64,000 nt of DNA from Collimonas fungivorans Ter331. Its GTDB lineage: Bacteria; Pseudomonadota; Gammaproteobacteria; Burkholderiales; Burkholderiaceae_D. Numbering within the stretch: position 1 is the stretch's first letter; every line of letters starts with the position of its first letter. Shown here one piece after another: positions 43,885 to 51,079 of this stretch. The position numbers were made by a program, and so were the translations under genes. A model generated the notes under the pieces. It saw nothing but the letters and a program-made list of their open reading frames with translations. It was not told the DNA's origin and did not search any database. The stretch is from contig NC_015856.1 in NCBI RefSeq assembly GCF_000221045.1, positions 744,001 through 808,000 on the forward strand, in the 5' to 3' direction.

Positions 43885-46359
43885 ATGCTAAACAAGAACT
43901 CTTCCAGGCGCCAATTCCTATCCGACACACTCAAACTTGTAGGGGCATCCGCCACCGTCAGCCTGCTGCCGGAAAGCATCCTGAGAGCCCAGTCGATAGC
44001 GGCGGCAAACACCACCGGGACAATACAAGACGTCAAGCACGTGGTCATCCTGATGCAGGAAAACCGTTCGTTTGATCACTATCTGGGCAGCGCGGCCGGT
44101 GTTCGAGGCTTTGGCGATCCGCGTCCGGTTGTCTTGCCGACGACTGGCTATCCGGTCTGGTATCAGCCGTCGTTGTTTTCCTATGTGCTGCCTTTCCGGC
44201 CGGCATCTTCGAGCACGAATGGCGATACCTACTACGCAGGTCTTAATCATGACTGGAGCGGCGGCCACTCGGCCTGGAATCTTGGTCGCTACGACAATTG
44301 GATACCGGCTAAATCGTCGGCGACGATGACGTACTTCACCAGCCAGGACATTCCTTACTACTACTCGTTGGCGCAGGCGTTTACGGTATGCGACAGCTAC
44401 CATTGCTCCCAACTCGGCCCGACCAATCCCAATCGCCTTTATTTCTATAGCGGCAGCTGCGGCAACGTCGCCGGATCATCGCCTCAAATCGATAACAACG
44501 CAACCCAGAATGCCAACTGGACGACGCTGCCGGAACGTCTCAACCAGGCGGGCATTAGCTGGAAAGTGTATCAGGACAAAGGGCAGGGGCTGGATGCGAA
44601 CAGCGGTTTCGGGGAATATAAAACGGGGACGACAAGCGATCTTTGGTGGAATGGAAATTACGGCGACAACACGCTGATCAATTTCAAGCAGTACCAGAAC
44701 CTTGCCTCGACCAGCGCGCTTGTCCCGGCGTTCAACGGAACCCAAGTTGACGCCAGGGGAAATGGCCAGCCCTATGATACGCGCTTGTTCCAGCAACTCA
44801 AGGACGACGTCACGAACGACACGCTGCCGCAAGTTTCATGGATAGCCGCGCCTTATGCCTATACCGAACATCCATCCTGGGCGTCGAGCGGCGGCGAATG
44901 GTATGTCAGTAATATCCTGAATGCATTGACGTCCAATCCGGCAGTCTGGGCCAGCACAGTCTTCTTTATCACCTACGATGAAAACGACGGTTTCTTCGAT
45001 CACATGCCGCCACCGGTCCCACCTACACCCGGCAACGGCAAATCAAATGTCAGCACGGCTGCCGAGTTTTACAACAGTGGCAGCACTCAGTCGGCATCGG
45101 ACGGCTCGAAACAGGGCGATCAGCAAATCGGCCTCGGGGTGCGGGTGCCGATGTTTGTCATCTCGCCGTGGTCGAAGGGCGGCAGGGTCAATTCGGAAGT
45201 GTTCGATCACACGTCCATCATCCGCTTCATCGAAGCACGGTTCAACAGCGCGTCGTCGCCGCTGAAGGAAACGAATATAACGGCATGGCGACGGGCCGTC
45301 TGCGGCGACCTGACGTCGGCATTCGATTTTTCGGCGCCGCCTCAAACCGGTGCGACGACTACCGTAGCCGACAGCAAGATGGATCCGAATGGTTCGACGG
45401 TACCATCCCCTCAGCCACCCAGCCCGCAGAAGTTGCCGACGATATCGGCCAGTCGCCGCACGGCATGTAGGCTGCCATATGCCTTCCTGGCCAAGGGCTC
45501 TGCCGACCGCACCGCCAAAGCGGTGGCGCTGACCTTCACCAATACCGGCCGCGCCGGCTTAAGCCTGCAAGTCAGGACAGGAAACAATACCAGCGTCGCA
45601 CCGCGCCACTACACGCTCGCCCCGGGTAACGTGCAGGCTCAGGTGTTGCAGGATTCGTTGGCGGTCAGCGCCGACGGCAGTTACGATCTTTCGGTCTATG
45701 GCCCCAATGGCTTCTTGCAGGAGTTCCGCGGCAGCATCGGCAGTTCAGGCACATCGGGATCCCTGGCGGAGATCCAGCTTGGCTACGACGTTCAGAACGG
45801 CAATGTCCGCATTACCCTGGACAACAGCAAGAGCAGCAAGGTCGGTGTATTTCAGCTGACCGACAATGCCTACAAAAAGAATGCGTTCGCCTCCGTCAAC
45901 GTCGCCGCAGGGGCTACCCAGGATGTAGCATGGCTCGGCGATGCAGGCTGGTACGACGTGGCTATCCGCGTGGCGGACGACGTCAATTACCTGCGGCGCG
46001 TGGCCGGTTGCGTGCAACTGCAATCAGGAGCTTTGCTGACCGATTCCGCAATCGGCAATACCACTCAGTTTGTGCCGTCGTTTTCCGTCCAGGGTACGAC
46101 ATCGGCCACGCTTCGCTTTGATTATGTTGCGCCGCCTTGGCAGCATAGTCCGAAGAACTGGATTGGTGTGTACAAGCGGGGCGTCAAGCCTGGCCCGACT
46201 CCTGCGCTTGCCTGGGCTTACGCGCCCAAGGGTGTTGGATCGGTAATGCTTGCGAGTCGAAGCGGCAATGCTGTGCTAGCCTCGGGGCAATACGATTTGT
46301 GGTATTTGTTTGACGATGGCTACGGTGCGTTGAGTGGGCCGGTGGCGTTGAATTTGTAA
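43885..46359 (+). CDS. Phosphocholine-specific phospholipase C, Tat-exported
   Basis: 824-residue enzyme of the AcpA/PlcN phospholipase C family. The N-terminal twin-arginine signal (SRRQFLSDTLKLVGASA) is followed by the phosphoesterase domain with VVILMQENRSFDHYLG, GYPVWYQP, the ITYDENDGFFDHMPPP metal/catalytic segment and DHTSIIRFIEARF. Two C-terminal beta domains (from about residue 530) complete it. It hydrolyses phosphatidylcholine and sphingomyelin in host or fungal membranes and may scavenge phosphate. It is somewhat longer than the roughly 700-residue family members I know. Confidence 0.9.
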   Translation: MLNKNSSRRQFLSDTLKLVGASATVSLLPESILRAQSIAAANTTGTIQDVKHVVILMQENRSFDHYLGSAAGVRGFGDPRPVVLPTTGYPVWYQPSLFSYVLPFRPASSSTNGDTYYAGLNHDWSGGHSAWNLGRYDNWIPAKSSATMTYFTSQDIPYYYSLAQAFTVCDSYHCSQLGPTNPNRLYFYSGSCGNVAGSSPQIDNNATQNANWTTLPERLNQAGISWKVYQDKGQGLDANSGFGEYKTGTTSDLWWNGNYGDNTLINFKQYQNLASTSALVPAFNGTQVDARGNGQPYDTRLFQQLKDDVTNDTLPQVSWIAAPYAYTEHPSWASSGGEWYVSNILNALTSNPAVWASTVFFITYDENDGFFDHMPPPVPPTPGNGKSNVSTAAEFYNSGSTQSASDGSKQGDQQIGLGVRVPMFVISPWSKGGRVNSEVFDHTSIIRFIEARFNSASSPLKETNITAWRRAVCGDLTSAFDFSAPPQTGATTTVADSKMDPNGSTVPSPQPPSPQKLPTISASRRTACRLPYAFLAKGSADRTAKAVALTFTNTGRAGLSLQVRTGNNTSVAPRHYTLAPGNVQAQVLQDSLAVSADGSYDLSVYGPNGFLQEFRGSIGSSGTSGSLAEIQLGYDVQNGNVRITLDNSKSSKVGVFQLTDNAYKKNAFASVNVAAGATQDVAWLGDAGWYDVAIRVADDVNYLRRVAGCVQLQSGALLTDSAIGNTTQFVPSFSVQGTTSATLRFDYVAPPWQHSPKNWIGVYKRGVKPGPTPALAWAYAPKGVGSVMLASRSGNAVLASGQYDLWYLFDDGYGALSGPVALNL

Positions 46360-46372
46360 TCAGGGGAGCGGG

Positions 46373-46427
46373 TCTTGCAGCTAGCACTAGAATTTAGATG
46401 GGCCCTCAGAAATGAGGGCCTTTTTCT
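46373..46427 (+). repeat. tRNA-Thr 3'-end-like repeat with terminator (second putative att site)
   Basis: TCTTGCAGCTAGCACTAGAA followed by GATGGGCC and the hairpin GGCCCTCA/TGAGGGCC (46401-46408 with 46413-46420), then TTTTTCTTTT. Its layout copies the tRNA-Thr 3' end plus terminator at 24205-24260, including the T-rich tail. It also terminates the phospholipase gene. Confidence 0.6.
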
Positions 46428-46452
46428 TTTCAAATGCTATGTGATTTTCGCG

Positions 46453-46478
46453 TATGTGTCATTGCAAGACTTGACCCC
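46453..46478 (+). repeat. Left inverted repeat framing the RelA/SpoT gene
   Basis: TATGTGTCATTGCAAGACTT then GACCCC: 24 of 26 bases match the reverse complement of 47831-47856. Nothing else supported lies between here and the gene start, apart from a doubtful 45-codon frame (46564-46701). Confidence 0.7.
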
Positions 46479-46774
46479 GCCTTCGCTATCTAACATATGT
46501 CCTCCATTTTTTCTGGCGCAAGAAATTTCATTAAGGATAGTAAATTTTTCCGGAAAATTATGCATGATGTCGGATGATATCCGCAAACATGTTAATGCTG
46601 ACCGCAATACAGCAAGGTATTGGTACGAAATCGAAAGTCCCAGCATCCATCAAATTATTTCAGATCAAGTAAATCCGAAGGGAGGCACAACCAGCTTCTA
46701 AACGACTATAGACACGTGTATTCTGTCATTAGATGTTATATAAAGCTAAATAACTCATTTCCTAAGCGGACACC

Positions 46775-47749
46775 ATGGACTTAATCGGATTGAGAGCAGA
46801 CTATGAGAATAGTCTTCCAACGTACCAAAGAGCTGCGAAAAATATCCGAGAAGCGATAGAGCTTTTTCTCGGGCAGATCGACCTGCAGCCACTGGCCGTG
46901 CTTTCTCGGGTTAAGGATTTTGAGTCATTCGCGGAAAAAGTGCAGCGTAAGAACTATTCAGATCCATTTACGCAGACAACTGATTTTGTTGGAATTCGAG
47001 TTGTTCTTTATTTTTCAAAAGACATTGAGAAAGTTGAGAAAAAACTTCAGTCAGAGTTCAATGTGCTTGAGAGTGAAAACAAATCAGATAAATTTGAAGC
47101 AAACGAATTTGGATATCGTTCGCATCACCTACTCATAAAAATTCCTGCAGCATGGGCTGCAACTCCTAACTATCGCGACTTGGGAGATGTAGCGATTGAG
47201 GTCCAGCTTCGCACTGTCATGATGCACGCATGGGCTGAAATTGAGCATAAGCTGCAATACAAATCAAAGGATCAAGTTCCAAAAAATCTTCAGCGGAGGC
47301 TGTTTCTTTTATCCGCAAAAGTTGAAGAAGCGGATGATCAATTTGAACAACTGGAAATCGAAATTCGGAAATATCGAAAAACGATTGCAGATAAGGTCGC
47401 CCAAACAGGTCATTTTGACAAATCTCTGGAGCTGAATTTAGATGCATTCAAAGAGTTTCTCTCATTTTTTTATCCAGGAAAGTATCTGAATGACAGTATC
47501 GCGCAATCGCTTTTTGACGAAATCACTACAAAAAAAATTACATTTGGTGAATTGGAAGATGTTGCTAACGCATTTAAACCTTTTGAGAAAGCTTTAGAAT
47601 CTCTAGTTGCAGGACCTCTTTCAGCTCCCGGATACTTCGGGTACGCGCTTGACGTTATTTATGAAAAATTTTGGGAACCTAAGCGGTATTCAAACAGCCG
47701 CAATCGAATTATTGAGAAAATCAATAAGCAACGCAAGGCATTTGAGTGA
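46775..47749 (+). CDS. RelA/SpoT-domain (p)ppGpp synthetase-like protein
   Basis: 324-residue protein with a RelA/SpoT nucleotidyltransferase domain and no HD hydrolase domain. Motifs in order: RVKDFESFAEK (45-55), D70 with GIR (73-75), GYRSHH (113-118), EVQLRT (142-147) and HAWAEIEHKL (151-160). A charged helical C-terminal half (about 165-324) replaces the regulatory domains of long RSH proteins. It may make alarmones or, as for toxSAS/CapRel-type proteins, modify other targets in phage defence; no antitoxin gene is evident. It is much more AT-rich than its neighbours and lies in a 1.4-kb unit between inverted repeats. Confidence 0.8.
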   Translation: MDLIGLRADYENSLPTYQRAAKNIREAIELFLGQIDLQPLAVLSRVKDFESFAEKVQRKNYSDPFTQTTDFVGIRVVLYFSKDIEKVEKKLQSEFNVLESENKSDKFEANEFGYRSHHLLIKIPAAWAATPNYRDLGDVAIEVQLRTVMMHAWAEIEHKLQYKSKDQVPKNLQRRLFLLSAKVEEADDQFEQLEIEIRKYRKTIADKVAQTGHFDKSLELNLDAFKEFLSFFYPGKYLNDSIAQSLFDEITTKKITFGELEDVANAFKPFEKALESLVAGPLSAPGYFGYALDVIYEKFWEPKRYSNSRNRIIEKINKQRKAFE

Positions 47750-47830
47750 TCCATCTTTTTATCTAATAAAAAAGGATGGATTTATTGTGATGATGAGGCA
47801 ACACGATCTGCCTCAATAAACTTCAGGGTC

Positions 47831-47856
47831 AGGGTCAGGTCTTGCAATGACACATA
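47831..47856 (-). repeat. Right inverted repeat framing the RelA/SpoT gene
   Basis: AGGGTCAGGTCTTGCAATGA then CACATA, inverted partner of 46453-46478 (24 of 26). A hairpin with ATCCATC/GATGGAT arms lies just after the gene stop (about 47749-47781). Confidence 0.7.
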
Positions 47857-47906
47857 CCTCCTGAGTTGCCTCGATATGGGTAATGTAAAACATTCCAGAC
47901 TCTGCC

Positions 47907-48359
47907 TTAACTCTCTGCTTCGCCAACTGCGCGATCAAGATTGGCATTCACGCGCAGCAATAGCGTCATCAACTGATCCCGCTCTTTCTCGGTAAAGCCT
48001 GCCAAAGCCTGCCGGCTGGCCGCATCCATCACGGCTTTTCCCTTCGGCATTCGCTCAGAGGCCCCGGCAGTCAACGAAACCAGCTGGCTGCGCTTGTCAT
48101 CGGGATTGGGAACCCGCTGCACCAGCCCGTCGCGCTCCATGCGATTCAGCAGCTGCGCCATGCTGGGCTGTTCCACCTGCGCCAGCCGTGCCAGCTCGGC
48201 CTGCGACAAGGCGCCGCTCTTCTTGAGCGCCACCAGCACCGGCAGCTGCCCCATGGCGAACCCCAGTGCGCGTAGCGGGCCGTCGACCAGCCGCATGGAC
48301 GTGCGGTAGGCTTGGCCGATGAGTTTCACAGGGTTGTTCGACAGGTCAATTTTCGTCAT
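47907..48359 (-). CDS. MarR-family transcriptional regulator
   Basis: 150-residue MarR regulator with the winged-helix core ALSQAELARLAQVEQPSMAQLLNRMERDGLVQR and wing NPDDKRSQLVSLT. ATG at 48359 (MTKIDLSNNPV) is the expected start; the upstream frame is AT-rich leader sequence. It is divergent from a TetX-like monooxygenase gene, and two 12-bp palindromes lie in the 67-bp gap, so it very probably represses both genes. Confidence 0.9.
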   Translation of the reverse strand: MTKIDLSNNPVKLIGQAYRTSMRLVDGPLRALGFAMGQLPVLVALKKSGALSQAELARLAQVEQPSMAQLLNRMERDGLVQRVPNPDDKRSQLVSLTAGASERMPKGKAVMDAASRQALAGFTEKERDQLMTLLLRVNANLDRAVGEAES

Positions 48360-48370
48360 GTTGACATTTA

Positions 48371-48404
48371 ATAGGTAACTATGTTTATATATATAGGTAC
48401 CTAT
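48371..48404. promoter_or_regulatory. Paired MarR operators
   Basis: ATAGGTAACTAT (48371-48382) and ATAGGTACCTAT (48393-48404) differ at one base; the second is a perfect palindrome. Their centres are 22 bp apart, about two helical turns. TTGACA at 48361-48366 could be the -35 of the monooxygenase promoter, putting the operators over the -10 region. Confidence 0.7.
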
Positions 48405-48426
48405 TATAACTGATTCAACCTTTTCC

Positions 48427-49539
48427 GTGAATACAAAATTACGCATCGCCATAGTCGGCGCGGGCCCGGGAGGCCTGACACTTGCCCGTATCCTCCATCA
48501 GCACGGCATCGCCGCGACGGTGTTCGAGCAGGAATCCCATTCTCTGGTGCGCCCGCAGGGCGGCACCTTGGACTTGCATGAAGGATCGGGCCTGCAGGCG
48601 CTCAGGCAGGCTGATCTTATGGACGAGTTCCTGGCCATCGCCCGCTATGAGGACCAGGGCTCGCGCCTGCTGGACAAGGTTGGCAATGTGCTGTTTGAGG
48701 ATCAGGACACCAGCGGCGACCGTCCCGAGGTGGATCGCACGGAACTGCGCGCCATGCTGCTGCAGGCACTGCCCGCTTCTTGTGTGCGCTGGGGTTGTTC
48801 CATGCGCGAAGTGCAGGCGCGCGACGACGGCCGCTGGGACCTGGTCTTCGATCATGGCAGCGAGGGGCCGTTCGACCTGGTGGTCGGCGCCGATGGCGCG
48901 TGGTCGCGGATACGGCCTTTGCTGTCGCCTTACCGTCCGCAATACAGCGGCCTCACTTTCATCGAGTGCGGCATCGACGATGTCGACCGCAGTCATCCCG
49001 CGTTATCGCAGCTGGTGGGGCGCGGCAAGATGGGCGTTGAAGCCGATTGCAAGGAAATCATCGCGCAGCGCAATGGCAATGCGCACATCCGCGCTTATGC
49101 GATTTTCCGCGTGCCGGCCGACTGGGCGGCGCGGCGTTTCGACCTGACTTCGCCCGTTTCTATGCGCGCGGAACTGATCAAGGAATTCGACGGTTTTGCT
49201 CCCGAGATACTCGACCTGTTCCGGGCCAGCAACGACAATTTTGCTATCCGTCCGATTTTTGCGCTGCCGGTGGGCCATTGCTGGGCCAACCGGCACGGCC
49301 TTACGCTGCTTGGCGATGCTGCGCATGTCATGTCGCCTTTTGACGGCGACGGGGTAAACAACGCCATGTTCGATGCCGCCGAACTGGCGCGCTTGCTGAT
49401 CGAACGCAGTGACTGGGCGGAGGCCGTGGCTGAATACGAAGCGCTGATGTTTGCGCGCATTGTCGAATCTGCCGAAGGTGCGGCGGAAGGGGCTGCAACG
49501 CAACTGTCGCATGTCGGCCGAGGCTGTGTAAAAACGTAG
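48427..49539 (+). CDS. TetX-like FAD-dependent monooxygenase, 3' end replaced by MITE
   Basis: 370-residue flavin monooxygenase of the TetX/PHBH class: GxGxxG (IVGAGPGGLTLARIL, residues about 9-23), the FEQE acidic residue, RPQGGTLDLHEGSG, the DG motif VVGADGAWSRIR and the second FAD motif LLGDAAHVMSPFDGDGVN. It would hydroxylate an aromatic or tetracycline-like compound. A 139-bp MITE inserted after residue 364 swaps the last 14 residues (QELTLAMYRSHAGG, then stop at 49706) for RGCVKT. The core enzyme is complete, so activity may survive. Start is a GTG at 48427. Confidence 0.88.
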   Translation: MNTKLRIAIVGAGPGGLTLARILHQHGIAATVFEQESHSLVRPQGGTLDLHEGSGLQALRQADLMDEFLAIARYEDQGSRLLDKVGNVLFEDQDTSGDRPEVDRTELRAMLLQALPASCVRWGCSMREVQARDDGRWDLVFDHGSEGPFDLVVGADGAWSRIRPLLSPYRPQYSGLTFIECGIDDVDRSHPALSQLVGRGKMGVEADCKEIIAQRNGNAHIRAYAIFRVPADWAARRFDLTSPVSMRAELIKEFDGFAPEILDLFRASNDNFAIRPIFALPVGHCWANRHGLTLLGDAAHVMSPFDGDGVNNAMFDAAELARLLIERSDWAEAVAEYEALMFARIVESAEGAAEGAATQLSHVGRGCVKT

Positions 49540-49658
49540 AAATTTTTAACCGATTTAAAAATCGTCCTCTCAGATCGAGCTGTATTCGATTTTCTCGGTA
49601 TCGGGAAGGGTCTCCCTACCCACGATTTTTTTGCGGATTTGAGTTTTTACACAGCCTC
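49520..49658. mobile_element. 139-bp MITE, copy 2 (IS1182-type ends)
   Basis: Identical to the copy at 33276-33414 and flanked by GGCC (49516-49519 and 49659-49662). It inserted in the 3' end of the monooxygenase gene and provides its present stop codon. Confidence 0.9.
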
Positions 49659-49708
49659 GGCCAGGAGCTGACGCTGGCAATGTATCGGAGCCATGCTGGC
49701 GGCTAGAA

Positions 49709-50947
49709 TCAGAAATATGCCTTTGCGCCCGGCTTGAGGATAGGTTTCAATGCGCGTATCGGCATGACCAACTGCGGTCCCAGGCAAACGCCCATGGCGT
49801 GGCCGATGCCGGAAACGACGAAGGAAATCTTGTCCGGTTCGTCAAACTCGAAATCCAGATATTGTGGCAGCACATCGGTGCAATCGATATCTGGATTCAA
49901 TTTGCCGCGATTCTTCTTTGATTCCACCTTCTCGCTGATGAAGTCTGCAAGAACGGGATCGATATTGGAACCGTCTTTATTCCTTATCCAGACTGGAAAC
50001 AGGCGGTTGAAATCCAGGTAACCGCCGTGGATGAGGTCAAGTGTAAACGGATCGTAATGGTTGTTCGGATGGGCGCCGCCGCAAAAGGTGCTGCCCTCCT
50101 CGACGACACTCATCAATGTTGCCGATAGATAGCGGACCCCAATGGTTTCCGCATCGAAATTTCCCAAGGTGCCGGAGGCAGGTCCATCCATGGTGTAAAG
50201 CGTTGCCTTGCATTCCAGTGCCGCCAGGCTCATCTGCCAATGGCGCTGCTCGAGGATCTGATTGATGCTTGCGAGCACCTGGGGATTGGGATGGCGGGTC
50301 AGCCGCGGGTAGGCGAACTTGGTTCTCGGATCGGTCATCATTCTGTAGCCGACGTTTTTGCGGATGATTTCAGCTCCAGGCTGGAACGGGATCTGCATTT
50401 TCAGGTAGTCGTAAGGAGCATTCTTGAGCGAGATCGCCGTGCCATACGCGATATTGCTGCCTATACCTGGCGTAATGGCGGCAGTAACAGCTTCCACGCC
50501 GACTGGCTTGATGGCGTCAGGATCGTAGCGGCCGACCTGATGCAATTCGAACGTCAGGCTCTTCTTTGTTTTAGCGTCACGCCAGGTGCCCTGGTAAGTA
50601 TCACCATCGATTTTCCCGTGCCAGACACTGCGCGGTTTTTCCGTGGCAGGATCGATGAATATCGGCTGATCACGGTTATCGTCGCCGGCCAGGAGCTCTC
50701 CATGTTCATATCTGGGCAGCGCTTCCTTGAGTGATGCAAGGGTGCCATGCAGGGGAATATCTACGCCATGGCGCACATAGAAATAGCGGCCGTCATAGCC
50801 ATCGGCCACTTTTTCAAGCTCCAGTACGACTTCAGCATTTTTCCCCAGCGTTCCTTTGAAAACGATGCGTTCGCCAGCGAGCGCCACGCCGGTGGCGACA
50901 TAGACCAACGTACTAAATATCGTCAGATACTGAAAGAAAGTTTTCAT
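49709..50947 (-). CDS. Secreted protein with DUF3298-like C-terminal domain
   Basis: 412-residue exported protein with a signal peptide (about 1-24, ending ALAGE). The N-terminal half has a beta-rich KGTLGKNAEVVLELEK and KIDGDTYQGTW pattern. The C-terminal half contains FCGGAHPNNHYDPFTLDL and YLDFNRLF, the hallmark of DUF3298/RsiV-type domains, some of which bind lysozyme. ATG at 50947 is preferred. Its stop lies 3 bp from the ancestral monooxygenase stop, so the genes were convergent neighbours before the MITE insertion. Confidence 0.7.
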   Translation of the reverse strand: MKTFFQYLTIFSTLVYVATGVALAGERIVFKGTLGKNAEVVLELEKVADGYDGRYFYVRHGVDIPLHGTLASLKEALPRYEHGELLAGDDNRDQPIFIDPATEKPRSVWHGKIDGDTYQGTWRDAKTKKSLTFELHQVGRYDPDAIKPVGVEAVTAAITPGIGSNIAYGTAISLKNAPYDYLKMQIPFQPGAEIIRKNVGYRMMTDPRTKFAYPRLTRHPNPQVLASINQILEQRHWQMSLAALECKATLYTMDGPASGTLGNFDAETIGVRYLSATLMSVVEEGSTFCGGAHPNNHYDPFTLDLIHGGYLDFNRLFPVWIRNKDGSNIDPVLADFISEKVESKKNRGKLNPDIDCTDVLPQYLDFEFDEPDKISFVVSGIGHAMGVCLGPQLVMPIRALKPILKPGAKAYF

Positions 50948-51079
50948 TGTTGGGCCGGATAATTGGTAGGGCGGGGAAAACATCTCGGGTTCATGTCGAA
51001 AATTCTATCTTTAAATGTTACTGTTTCGTCGCTATCGCAAAAATAATCTGCAGCCAAAACACATGAAAGGAAAACATTC

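Noticed and set aside
46564-46701. 45-codon frame ahead of the RelA/SpoT gene (possible antitoxin)
   Set aside because: No ribosome site, no recognised antitoxin pattern, and the frame is continuous with clearly non-coding terminator sequence upstream. Too weak to call, though tempting next to a possible toxSAS gene.
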